A stretch of DNA of 32,858 nt from Fischerella muscicola PCC 7414 (GCF_000317205.1 NZ_AJLK01000158.1:1-32858), one strand, 5' to 3'. Counted from the stretch's first letter, positions 22,681 to 31,005 are shown. Made by a program: numbers and translations. Notes: generated from the sequence alone by a model not told the origin.

Positions 22681-25304
22681 AGCTGATAGATGATGAGTCT
22701 TCACATACAAGGGTGCTAGCCTCTCTACCTTGGACAAAAGCACCACTATGTTGGTTAACTCCACAACAGCAAACCCTCTTGAAAAAACAGGCAGAAACTC
22801 TACGCTTCGGTTTAGGAGAAAAAATCTGGCCAAAAGATGGAGTGGGTTATCAGTTTTTAATTGTGACTGGTAAAGTCCGTCTGCGCGAAGAAGGAGTTGG
22901 TAAACCCCTGGCAACTTTAGCTACGGGCGATTGGTTTGGTAGCTTGCAGGAACTACCCCTCGAATGCAAAGCTGTAGCTGCTAGTAAAGATGTAGTAGTG
23001 GTACGTTGGCCTGTGACAGTATGGGCAGAAATTTCCACACCACAGATTGAGGAGTTTTGGCGAGGAAGACCTCAAGATGATGGGGGGATGGGGAGATTGG
23101 GAGATGGGGAGACGAGGGAAAGTTCTCTCCCCACCACCCCACCACCCCACCACCCCACCAAAGACAGTCCCACCCACCCCACTTACCCGTTTGTTGCTAG
23201 CCGCAACACTGCTGCTGCTTGCTTGACAATGGTGGCGCAACAATTAGATCAACCCGTGAAGTTGGAATGGGTACAACGCCAAGTCAGAGGACAGCAGCCG
23301 AAACATGTTGTAGAAGCAGCAGAAAAATTAGGCTTTGTGCTACGGCGGTTACAGGTGAGTTGGTTTGATTTGCAGCAGTTGTCATTTCCGGCTTTGTTAC
23401 AGTGGGGTGCATCCCCAGAAGCAGATGGCAACTGGGTTGTAGTGTATGCTGTCAGGGGCGACCGCTTACTCATTGCTAATCCCCTGAATGGCGATCGCAC
23501 TTGTGAAGTTTTGCCGCAGTCGCTGGTGGAAGAACATTGGAATGGGCAACTGTGGCAAGTTGAGTTAATCCAAAAGCAGGAAAAATTCAACCTCAGTTGG
23601 TTTCTACCAGCAGTATGGCAGTACCGAGGACTGTTAGGGGAAGTGTTGCTGGCGTCGTTGACATTACAGATGTTAGGGTTAGCAACGCCACTCATTACCC
23701 AAGTCGTGATCGATAAAGTCATGGTGCAAGAGAGTTTGGCGACTCTTGATGTCATGGCGATCGCCTTATTGTTAGTAGCACTTTTTGAGGCAGTACTTGG
23801 TATTTTGCGGCTATTTGTCTTTACTCATACCGCCCGGCGCTTGGATTTAAGTTTGTCCGCCCAGCTATTTCGCCACTTGATGCGCTTACCTTTGGCTTAC
23901 TTTGAATCACGCCGGGTAGGAGACACAGTAGCACGGGTGCAAGAACTGGAACAAATTCGCCAATTCCTCACAGGTACAGCGTTGACTGTGGTGTTAGACA
24001 GTGTCTTTGCTGTCGTGTACCTGGTGTTGATGTTTTACTACAGCATTCCGCTTACCTTCACGGCGTTGGCTGTGCTACCTTTATTTGCCATCCTCACACT
24101 TGTAGCTACACCAATTCTCCGTAACTGGCTAAATGAAACCTTTAATCGCAGTGCTGATAGCCAGTCGTTTTTGGTAGAGACAGTAACAGGAATTCATTCA
24201 GTGAAAGCCCACGCCGCCGAAGCAGTCGCACGCGATCGCTGGGAAGGTTTATTTGCCCGTTTCATCCGCACAGGCTTCAAAGCTTCTACCACCTCTAATA
24301 TCAGCAGCAATATCGGTGATTTCCTGACAAATTTCTCTAGCCTACTCATTCTCTGGTTTGGTGCTAAGTTAGTCATTGACAACAAACTGACTGTTGGTCA
24401 ACTTGTTGCTTTTCAAATGCTTTCTGGTAGAGTTACTGGGCCATTACTGCGATTAGTGCAACTATGGCAAAATTTGCAACAAGTCTTACTTTCCGTAGAC
24501 AGGATTGGTGATATTCTCAACGTCGCCCCAGAAGCAGAACCAGGCACAGGTTTAGTTTTGCCACCCCTTAAAGGGCAAGTTGTTTTTGATCAAGTCTTCT
24601 TCCGCTACCGCCAAAATACAGAACCCGTATTGCGAGGCATTTCCTTTAACGTCCAGCCAGGGCAATTTGTCGGTATTGTCGGACGTAGTGGTTCTGGTAA
24701 GAGTACCCTTTCTAAGCTTCTGCAACGCCTCTATCAAATTGAATCAGGACGCATCCTCATTGATGGTTTTGATATTAAAAGTGCTGATTTAACTTCACTG
24801 CGTCAACAGATCAGTGTTGTCCTCCAAGAAGACTTTTTATTCAACGGTTCGATTTTGGAGAATATTACCCTTGGGAATCCCGAGATCAGCGCCGAACAAG
24901 TAGTAGAAGCTGCTAGACTTGCTGTTGCCCACGACTTTATTAGTGAATTGCCCCACGGTTACGAAACCAACGTCGGCGAAAGGGGTACAGCTTTATCTGG
25001 TGGACAACGACAGCGTATAGCCTTAGCGCGGTTGTTCCTCTCCCAAGCACCGATTTTGATCTTAGATGAAGCTACCAGCGCCCTGGATAGTGAAACCGAA
25101 CAGCAAGTACTGCAAAACCTGCAAACAATTTCTCAAGGACGGACTGTATTTTTAATTGCTCACCGCTTTGCACCTTTAAAACGTGCTGATCTAATTTTGG
25201 TGTTAGAAAAAGGAGTTCTCGTCGAACGCGGTACACATACAGACTTGTTACAGCAAAAGGGTTTGTATTGGTCGCTGTATCAACGACAGCAGTTTAATAT
25301 TTAA
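22629..25304 (+). CDS. Type I ABC exporter with cNMP-like and inactive C39-like domains
   Basis: 891-aa fused membrane-ATPase exporter. Order: a cyclic-nucleotide-binding-like fold (about 48-135), a Gly/Pro/His-rich linker (about 152-184), a C39 peptidase-like domain (about 187-310), six-helix ABC membrane domain (about 335-610) and ATPase domain (about 650-885). The ATPase is intact: Walker A GRSGSGKS with Lys691, signature LSGGQRQ (about 788), Walker B LILDEA with Asp813-Glu814, H-loop IAHRF. The C39-like domain is degenerate: the catalytic cysteine position is Thr194 (NTAAACLTM where DCGAACLAM is usual), the histidine is Asn268 (GNWVVVYAV) and the aspartate is Asn284 (LLIANP). It therefore should not cleave a leader peptide and resembles the HlyB-type docking domain. 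ATG 22629 overlaps the isomerase gene by 52 bp. No HlyD-type adaptor follows. Confidence 0.93.
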   Translation: MASRENSEANGKTASELKLIDDESSHTRVLASLPWTKAPLCWLTPQQQTLLKKQAETLRFGLGEKIWPKDGVGYQFLIVTGKVRLREEGVGKPLATLATGDWFGSLQELPLECKAVAASKDVVVVRWPVTVWAEISTPQIEEFWRGRPQDDGGMGRLGDGETRESSLPTTPPPHHPTKDSPTHPTYPFVASRNTAAACLTMVAQQLDQPVKLEWVQRQVRGQQPKHVVEAAEKLGFVLRRLQVSWFDLQQLSFPALLQWGASPEADGNWVVVYAVRGDRLLIANPLNGDRTCEVLPQSLVEEHWNGQLWQVELIQKQEKFNLSWFLPAVWQYRGLLGEVLLASLTLQMLGLATPLITQVVIDKVMVQESLATLDVMAIALLLVALFEAVLGILRLFVFTHTARRLDLSLSAQLFRHLMRLPLAYFESRRVGDTVARVQELEQIRQFLTGTALTVVLDSVFAVVYLVLMFYYSIPLTFTALAVLPLFAILTLVATPILRNWLNETFNRSADSQSFLVETVTGIHSVKAHAAEAVARDRWEGLFARFIRTGFKASTTSNISSNIGDFLTNFSSLLILWFGAKLVIDNKLTVGQLVAFQMLSGRVTGPLLRLVQLWQNLQQVLLSVDRIGDILNVAPEAEPGTGLVLPPLKGQVVFDQVFFRYRQNTEPVLRGISFNVQPGQFVGIVGRSGSGKSTLSKLLQRLYQIESGRILIDGFDIKSADLTSLRQQISVVLQEDFLFNGSILENITLGNPEISAEQVVEAARLAVAHDFISELPHGYETNVGERGTALSGGQRQRIALARLFLSQAPILILDEATSALDSETEQQVLQNLQTISQGRTVFLIAHRFAPLKRADLILVLEKGVLVERGTHTDLLQQKGLYWSLYQRQQFNI

Positions 25305-25548
25305 CTTCTCGTCTCTGAGAAACAAGGCAGAGGGCAAAAGACAGAAGGCAGGAGGCAGAAGGAAAGAGGATTTGACTTGTTTATTTCATTCGTAATACCA
25401 ATTCTCTATAAACTTGCACTTAATAGATATCTTGCAAAAGTCAGGATAATTCTGAATGACGTAGACGCGTAGCGGCTTCCGTAAGGTACACAGATGTAGA
25501 CCCCTCAAAGGCGACTTAAGGTAGGGTACACAGGTGAGCATAGATTTT

Positions 25549-25583
25549 ATTATCGGTGTTTATCTGTGTTCATCTGTGTTCGT
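25549..25583 (+). repeat. ATCGGTGTTTATCTGTGTTC dispersed repeat
   Basis: Closely matches the right part of the inverted repeat at 18305-18341, sharing ATCGGTGTT and GTTCATCTGTGTTCGTT. It is followed by a T-run. Confidence 0.7.
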
Positions 25584-25848
25584 TTTTTAAAAATATAGAC
25601 TTTTGCAAAAGGTTTAATGAATAACTCTGTCTTCCTTGGCGTTCTTGGCTACTTGGCGGTTAGTTTATAAATATTAAATGCATCTTCCCAGAGAAACGGT
25701 ATAACAGATGGTTCGCCACCCGTGTTTCTTGAAAAAATAGGCGTGTCTACGTTTTTTCCCTAGACAGCACCTGTTATTTTAGGAAGTAGCTAACAGTTTG
25801 GCTACTTTATACCGATTTAATCAATGATTGCAACACATCCTTGATTCA

Positions 25849-25868
25849 AGACGCGATAAATCGCGTCT
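25849..25868. repeat. Hairpin AGACGCGAT-AA-ATCGCGTCT
   Basis: Perfect 9-bp stem with a 2-nt spacer, extended by TCTACAG on the right. It is the shortest member of the AGACG stem family in this window and is not at a gene end. Confidence 0.65.
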
Positions 25869-26177
25869 CTACAGATGGTCTATTTGTCATATTCTTTTTT
25901 CAGATTGTTATTAGCACTTGCCGATTTCTAAAACATGACTTTAATTTACATTAAGCGTAAAATATCAATGGATTTTTTTGCTAATCTCGTCTAATCTGTA
26001 TTTATCGATAGTTTTTGCTACTTATATTCATGCAATTTGTATCGGTAATTACTTAAAAAATTAACAGGAGTTTTATACCTTAGACGTATGGAAAGAAAGC
26101 CTGCAAAACAGTAATTTCTTAAAGAGAACGGCATTAACATCACAAGCTAAAAGCCTTTATTGGTTCCGATGAGAAAA

Positions 26178-26279
26178 ACCAGCCTGCCTTTATGGGGTGC
26201 AACTAGTGAATGAGAGACTCCAGAATTTATTGTTGGGGTAATGACTTCTTTATTAGGGTAGCCCCTAAAAGAGGCTGGT
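26178..26279 (+). ncRNA. Candidate structured RNA (multi-helix hairpin)
   Basis: The arms ACCAGCCT (26178-26185) and AGGCTGGT (26272-26279) pair perfectly. The helix continues with CTTT/AAAG (26188-26191 with 26268-26271) and GGGG/CCCC (26194-26197 with 26262-26265). Inside, AATGAGAG (26209-26216) can pair with CTTCTTTATT (26245-26254), and CTCCA (26218-26222) with TGGGG (26234-26238). This gives one long rod with internal loops, about 100 nt, in a gene-free region about 190 bp upstream of the ribbon-helix-helix gene. The strand is a guess. It is not identified with any known RNA family; a 6S-like rod or a decayed palindromic element are alternatives. Confidence 0.35.
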
Positions 26280-26471
26280 CTTCCGTTTCTTCATGTATTA
26301 AGTACATGGACATAATTAAGCGTCAAAGATATTCCTAGATTGTAGTAATTGCTACTCTTATGGAAATTCCCATAGGCTTAAGCATTGACTAGTTACTAGA
26401 AACTTTCGTTTATTTATGTTCATCTACTTATTTGTGAACACACCAAAAACATTTTAGGTAAATATTCAGTA

Positions 26472-26681
26472 ATGATGAACAAAAAATGGGCAACAAAGCG
26501 AATTACCTTAAACCTAGCATCAGGTGAAGCCGAAAAGCTTGAAAGATATTGCCAACAAACAGGAAGACCAGCAACAGACGTGATTCGGGAACTTATTCGA
26601 GGACTACCTATACAAATGCAAACTGACTTAAACCCAATTGAGCAGAATTACTCCACTACAATAGGACAGTTAAGAAGATAA
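26472..26681 (+). CDS. Ribbon-helix-helix (CopG/Arc-type) small DNA-binding protein
   Basis: 69-aa protein with a single ribbon-helix-helix fold. The beta strand is KRITLNLASGEA, helix A EAEKLERYCQQTG and helix B RPATDVIRELIRGL, with a polar tail. Such proteins bind DNA as dimers through the strand and are often repressors, antitoxins or plasmid copy-control proteins. No toxin gene follows: the next gene is a convergent histidine kinase, so an antitoxin role lacks support and self-regulation or a stand-alone regulator is more plausible. Two adjacent ATGs (26472 and 26475) are possible starts, with no clear ribosome binding site. The stop codon lies inside the outer stem of the nested hairpin at 26680-26769. 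The candidate structured RNA upstream may be part of its leader. Confidence 0.8.
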   Translation: MMNKKWATKRITLNLASGEAEKLERYCQQTGRPATDVIRELIRGLPIQMQTDLNPIEQNYSTTIGQLRR

Positions 26682-26769
26682 TTGATAATTCCTGTTAATT
26701 CCTCATTGACCAATCATAATTCATAATTAAAAACATTAATTATGAATTATGATTTACTAATTATCAATT
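26680..26769. terminator. Large nested bidirectional hairpin between convergent genes
   Basis: Outer stem AATTGATAATT (26680-26690) / AATTATCAATT (26759-26769) encloses an inner 19-bp perfect stem (26712-26730 with 26736-26754, arm starting AATCATAATTCAT) with a 5-nt loop. It exactly fills the gap between two convergent genes and overlaps the first one's stop codon, fitting a bidirectional terminator or a small palindromic element that has taken that role. Confidence 0.7.
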
Positions 26770-26770
26770 A

Positions 26771-28096
26771 TTAATCAGGACTCTTAACTACTCTTGGTAA
26801 CTCAACACGAAAAATTGAACCTTCACCGAGTTTACTTTCTACAGTGATACTGCCTTGCATCAAGCGAACTAATTGGTCAACAATTGCGAGTCCTAAACCA
26901 GTACCACCTTGTTTGCGTGTCAGACATTGGTTGACTTGGCGAAATTCTTGGAAGATATTTTTTAAATCGGCTTCGCCAATGCCTATGCCTGTATCTTTCA
27001 CGATCAACATCACTCGTTCTTGAATTTCTAATACTTCCACATTTACTTTACCTGTATCGGTAAATTTAATCGCATTAGAAAGTAGATTAACTAAAATTTG
27101 GCGGACGCGATCGCTATCATTAATAACATGAGGATTTTGCAGGTTAATATAAACATCTAAAGCTAAATGTTTCTGTTGGGCTAAACAGTGCAGTTCTTCT
27201 ACAGTTGTTGTTACCAATTCAGCTAAATTGAATTCTGTCAAATTCAACTCCAACCGCCCAGCCTCCAGTTTGGAAAAATCTAGTATATCCTCGATCAGCA
27301 TTAACAGGCGTCTAGCACTAGATAAAATGCGTTCTACCATGTTTCTTGCCTGCGGGGGAAACTGGTTGTATGGGTGGCGTAGCAATAGTTGGGAAAAGCC
27401 CAAGATCGCATTCATGGGGGTACGCAGTTCATGAGACATAACCGCCAAAAATTGTGATTTCAGCCTTGTCGCTTCTTGGAGTTGCAAATTCTCCAGCCTC
27501 ATCGCCCGTAACTGTTCTTCTGCTTTTTTGCGGGCGGTGATATCCCGTACTAACCAATGCCAGCCCTTGGGATTACCTTCGCGATCCCATACTGTAGTTA
27601 CACTGATGGCAGCATCAAATTCACCTCCCTCCCGGGTTTGCATTTGAATTTCCCAATCTTGGATTTGTTTGATCTGGTGCAAACGCATTAGCTGGGAACG
27701 AAAGGTACGACGCTGATTTTCCGGAATGAAGTTGATAAGTAATTTGCCTTGGAGATATTTTTGTGATATTTTAAATAAGCCGATAGCAGCGCGATTTGCT
27801 TCTAATATTTTGCCTTCGATGTTAGTCACCAAATAGGCATCTGGGGCAAAATCAAATAATTCTTTATAGCGTTGGCGTTCCATTTCCAAGGCAATCCGAA
27901 TATTTATTAACTCCTCGTTTTGTTGGCGTACTTCTTCTTCTGCCACTCTTAATTCTTCTAATGCTGTATTAAGTTCTTCAAGGCAATCGCGCAGTATTTC
28001 TGATGGCGGTAGAGGCGATATTTTGGCATGATATTGTAGCGCATCAGCTCTTTGACGCACAGCCTTTATTTGTTGGGTTAATTCGTAGGCGTTCAC
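26771..28096 (-). CDS. PAS-domain sensor histidine kinase
   Basis: 441-aa cytosolic kinase of the HisKA type. An N-terminal coiled coil (about 1-75) is followed by a PAS domain (about 78-195, ending WLVRDITARKKAEEQL), a HisKA domain with the phosphorylated His222 (SHELRTPMNAILGFSQLLL) and an ATPase domain. The ATPase motifs are the N box (DRVRQILVNLLSNAIKFT), G1 (VKDTGIGIGEADL), F box (FRQV) and G2 (GGTGLGLAIV). It starts at GTG 28096, supported by TAGGAG about 8 bases upstream; there is no membrane segment. It probably phosphorylates a response regulator encoded elsewhere, since none is adjacent. It lies downstream of the CheR/CheB-like cluster on the same strand, across a 685-bp gap, so it is a separate transcript or distal partner. 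Intact, unlike its neighbours. Confidence 0.94.
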   Translation of the reverse strand: MNAYELTQQIKAVRQRADALQYHAKISPLPPSEILRDCLEELNTALEELRVAEEEVRQQNEELINIRIALEMERQRYKELFDFAPDAYLVTNIEGKILEANRAAIGLFKISQKYLQGKLLINFIPENQRRTFRSQLMRLHQIKQIQDWEIQMQTREGGEFDAAISVTTVWDREGNPKGWHWLVRDITARKKAEEQLRAMRLENLQLQEATRLKSQFLAVMSHELRTPMNAILGFSQLLLRHPYNQFPPQARNMVERILSSARRLLMLIEDILDFSKLEAGRLELNLTEFNLAELVTTTVEELHCLAQQKHLALDVYINLQNPHVINDSDRVRQILVNLLSNAIKFTDTGKVNVEVLEIQERVMLIVKDTGIGIGEADLKNIFQEFRQVNQCLTRKQGGTGLGLAIVDQLVRLMQGSITVESKLGEGSIFRVELPRVVKSPD

Positions 28097-28781
28097 ACTG
28101 AAACTCCTAGTGATTCTCGCTTTTTTTAATCAATTTTTTTTATCAAATTATATAAAATTCTCAGAGTAATCAACACTAACAAATTAGTTAGGAAGACTCG
28201 GGGATATTAAATTTATGTAGTGAAACTGAGTGATTAATAGAGTCCGGGGAGAAATAGGGAAGTATTTTTGGCATATTAATGAGATTGAATTTTAAAATGT
28301 TTTGTTAAAAATATTTGATGAAAAATTTTTTAATTGCCTATCTTGTACTAGTAAAATCATAGCTCCTGTCAAAGACATTATTTCACAGAATTCGCCCTAT
28401 GATCAAAAACACTATTGGGTTTTTGTTAACTATGTAACAAGATTCAGCCTGTTTTAAGTTAAACATTGAAGTATTTTAATTTAGAGCCGTCAGCTCTAAT
28501 TTTTGTCACTTTATTTAACATACTAAACAGGGTTTAGGAAACTGACACCCTCCGAGCGTTATAAATCCTGCAACATTTGATTTTCCACAAGTTTAAGCAT
28601 TTATCCTAAACTTTTGTTGGAAACTAAATGCCATTTTAAGAAGCAGGGTCATCTATAAGCAGAATGTACACCTTTCAATTTATTAAGAATGACAAATATA
28701 TAGTGTTTTTATATCTCCTCAGCGAGTGATAACATACAGCTTCTAAAGTATGAGTTTAGGAAGAGTAGAATACAATATCAA
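28097..28781. other. Gene-free region between histidine kinase and CheR-PAS genes
   Basis: About 685 bp, AT-rich, with no coding region supported. It should contain the histidine kinase promoter. It also holds a plus-strand intrinsic terminator (28481-28504) that belongs to no annotated plus-strand gene, suggesting a small RNA. Confidence 0.5.
28481..28504 (+). terminator. Orphan intrinsic terminator
   Basis: TTAGAGC (28481-28487), loop CGTCA, GCTCTAA (28493-28499), directly followed by TTTTT and G. This is a textbook Rho-independent terminator on the plus strand, but both flanking genes are on the minus strand. The reverse-strand reading has no T-tract. Confidence 0.6.
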
Positions 28782-28841
28782 TTATTCGCTTGTGTCAATT
28801 TCCTCCATTAATAAGATTACTCCTTGAATATCGCGTCTGGT

Positions 28842-30647
28842 CTACCCACGTAGAGGTGTACAGCAAACTTTGCATAAAATTGCCCGACCACGACGATTTG
28901 TGGCTTGTAACGTCACTTCTGGATATGGCAACTCTCCTAGTAAACAGGCGCGGATTGGCTGACGGAGTTGTTCAACTGGCAAACCAATATCTAGATTTAG
29001 GAAGTGCCTGCTTTTGACTTCATCAGCACGGACGCCCCAGAGGTCTTCAGCCCGATAGTTCCAAATTTGGATATGCAGGTCTTGGTTGAGAACAGCCACA
29101 CCGCTATGCAAACCAGACAAAATCGATTCCAAAAAGGTGTTGACTTGGACGAGTTCATCACTACGTTGACGCAGTTCCTCATTAAGGGCGTGGAGTTCTT
29201 CGTTAGTAGATTGCAGTTCCTCGTTCATCGTCTCCAACTCTTCGTTGGTAGATTGGAGTTCTTCGTTTGTCGTCTCTAGTTCTTCAACGGTGGATTGGAG
29301 TTCTTCGTTGGTTGTCTCTAGTTCTTCGTTAGTAGATTGGAGTTCTTCGTAAGCTGTTTCTAGTTCTTGGTTCGCGTGTACTAGTTCGTTTTGTAAATGT
29401 TTAAAGCGAGTAACGTCGGTGAAAATGATTTTTACGCCTAAGAATTCATCACCGTTGTTGTCTATTAGTGGTATGACGTGGACATCGAAAAATCTGCTTT
29501 CTTGTTCTGTAATTGACCATTCAATATCTTTTAAAATCACAGAACGGCGGTTGGTGCTAGCTTGGTCAATCCGCGATCGCAATTCCACTGGTCGGTAGGA
29601 AATTTCTAAATCTTGTAAGGGACGACCCATATCCCTGGGATTGAGATTAAATAAACTACGGGCTTGTTCGTTGGCTAGTACCAATGAATTGTGAACATCC
29701 ACTATCACCTGAGCGATCGGATCGATCTCGAAGGCGGCTTGATGAATGCGAGTCATTGGGTTAACCATTTCCGGTGTGGATTGCTGAGTATTCAAATGAG
29801 TTATATTCAACAACAAATCACGACGATTGCCGTTTGGTACTTTTGTGAATATCCGCCGTCGCAAATCTAGAGGTGTAAAGGAGTGATTGCGGGTAAACAG
29901 CATTTCTGCTTTACCTAAAAATAGAAACCCGTGATCGTGTAGAGCAAAGTGAAAACGATCTAGAATTTTCGCTTGGGTTTCAGAATTGAAATACATCAGA
30001 GTGTTGCGACACACCAGCAGGTCAATTCTGGAGATTGGTGCATCCTGCACTAAATCGTGACGACCAAAAATGACACCGCGACGCAATTCTTTTTGCACGA
30101 CATAGCGACCACCCACTCGCTCAAAATACTTTTCTACCAGTTCCGGGGGAATGGGTTGGATTTCCTTGGGGCTGTAATTGGCATGACGGGCATATTCCAG
30201 CGCCTCCACATCCACATCAGTGGCAAACACTTTCACTCGCGCTGTGTACTGTTCCATACCCAGTGCTTCAGCCAGCAACATAGCTAAGGTGTAAGTTTCT
30301 TCCCCGGAAGCACATCCCGCACTCCATACTCGAATCGGTTGGCTGAGGTGCTTGTTAGTAATTATTTGAGGAATGATGTCACTTGCTACATACTCCCATG
30401 ACTCTGGATCTCGAAAGAAACCCGTGACATTAATTAAAATTGTGTTAAATAACTCAACAAACTCGTCGGGATGTACTTCTAAATAATCAAGATATTCGTT
30501 GTAATTTTCAAGACCAATTGTTTGCATACGTCTTTTGATGCGGCGGGTTAAGCTAGTGCGCTTGTAACCTTTGAAATCAAAACCACGGTTGCGTTTGATG
30601 TATTCTAAAAGGCTTTCTAGTTCAGGGTTAGTATCTGTGGTACTCAT
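28842..30647 (-). CDS. CheR-type methyltransferase with PAS domains, amber codon before the conserved tail
   Basis: 601-aa protein. An N-terminal CheR methyltransferase (about 8-280; SAM loop VWSAGCASGEETYTLAM, active segment DLLVCRNTLMYF) precedes a PAS domain (about 310-425), a strikingly regular heptad coiled coil made of TNEELQS/TNEELET repeats (about 435-505) and a second PAS domain (about 510-601). This is the CheR half of the CheB-CheR-PAS sensory proteins common in cyanobacteria, normally paired with a methylesterase. The frame stops at TAG (28842-28844), yet the same frame continues TRRDIQGVILLMEEIDTSE to a TAA at 28782. GVILLMEE is the usual end of these proteins, so the TAG looks like a nonsense mutation that removes 20 codons. 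No good ribosome binding site at ATG 30647. Most of the protein could still function. Confidence 0.88.
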   Translation of the reverse strand: MSTTDTNPELESLLEYIKRNRGFDFKGYKRTSLTRRIKRRMQTIGLENYNEYLDYLEVHPDEFVELFNTILINVTGFFRDPESWEYVASDIIPQIITNKHLSQPIRVWSAGCASGEETYTLAMLLAEALGMEQYTARVKVFATDVDVEALEYARHANYSPKEIQPIPPELVEKYFERVGGRYVVQKELRRGVIFGRHDLVQDAPISRIDLLVCRNTLMYFNSETQAKILDRFHFALHDHGFLFLGKAEMLFTRNHSFTPLDLRRRIFTKVPNGNRRDLLLNITHLNTQQSTPEMVNPMTRIHQAAFEIDPIAQVIVDVHNSLVLANEQARSLFNLNPRDMGRPLQDLEISYRPVELRSRIDQASTNRRSVILKDIEWSITEQESRFFDVHVIPLIDNNGDEFLGVKIIFTDVTRFKHLQNELVHANQELETAYEELQSTNEELETTNEELQSTVEELETTNEELQSTNEELETMNEELQSTNEELHALNEELRQRSDELVQVNTFLESILSGLHSGVAVLNQDLHIQIWNYRAEDLWGVRADEVKSRHFLNLDIGLPVEQLRQPIRACLLGELPYPEVTLQATNRRGRAILCKVCCTPLRG

Positions 30648-31005
30648 AGTAAGTGATTGGGCAAAATTAAAGTTATTGGTTCAGGGTAGGGAACAGGGAA
30701 AAATATAAACAATGTGTAATTAATTTTGTAATGATACTTAAAAAATGAAATTTACGGGTGATGAGGCAGCAGGCGCGGAGATTAATCTGTTGCGAGATTA
30801 GATAGAGAATTTGGTATAACTTACGAGAATTTCATGTGTATGAGAGCCAGATCCCCGACTTCTTTAAGAAGTCGGGGATCTGGTTATTCCCAAATGATTT
30901 AGGAATGCTATCCTACAGTTAGGATTTGGGAGAATTAAATAGGTCGGTGTTGAAAATTGTCGTTATGACAAAGCAGAAGGCAGAAGAGCCACTGCCTTTC
31001 TTTAT
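30648..31005. other. Spacer between cheR-PAS and second cheB remnant
   Basis: About 360 bp with no gene. It contains the palindrome at 30847-30883 and GCAGAAGGCAGAAGAG-type words near 30970. The long gap inside an otherwise tight cluster may reflect repeat insertion. Confidence 0.5.
30847..30883. repeat. Long palindrome with GATCCCCGACTT arms (second copy)
   Basis: A 37-bp near-perfect palindrome; arms CCAGATCCCCGACTTCTT and its complement, separated by one T. It differs from the copy at 8561-8595 at outer and inner positions (TA to CC, TT to CT), with both arms changed together, so the stem is conserved. Confidence 0.8.

Larger units (their letters stand above)
25305..26471. other. Repeat-rich 1.17-kb spacer downstream of the ABC exporter
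   Basis: No gene supported; notably no HlyD-type adaptor gene. It contains a short hairpin TTCTC-GTCTCT-GAGAA right after the exporter stop, GGCAGAAGGCAGGAGGCAGAAGG-like words (about 25325-25362) and a GACGCGTAGCGGCTTCCG repeat segment (about 25463-25482). Also present are the ATCGGTGTT...CATCTGTGTTCG repeat (25549-25583), the hairpin at 25849-25868, and a candidate structured RNA (26178-26279) followed by a small stem CATGTA/TACATG (26292-26308). Confidence 0.55.

Noticed and set aside
23249-23755. 168-codon open frame antisense to the ABC exporter
   Set aside because: It lies opposite well-conserved exporter sequence, is Cys/Ser/Thr-rich as expected of a shadow frame, and has no family resemblance.
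22629-25304. Bacteriocin-processing (PCAT) exporter
   Set aside because: The architecture suggests it, but the C39 Cys, His and Asp are all substituted and no double-glycine precursor gene was seen nearby.
26178-26279. Definite 6S RNA
   Set aside because: The rod shape is compatible, but I cannot confirm the characteristic central bubble or a conserved sequence, so only a generic structured-RNA candidate is claimed.
26472-26681. Antitoxin of a toxin-antitoxin pair
   Set aside because: The ribbon-helix-helix fold fits, but no toxin ORF precedes or follows it on the same strand.
29170-29380. DNA tandem repeat of about 21 bp in the cheR-PAS gene
   Set aside because: It is the coding consequence of a heptad coiled coil (TNEELQS/TNEELET), normal for this protein family.
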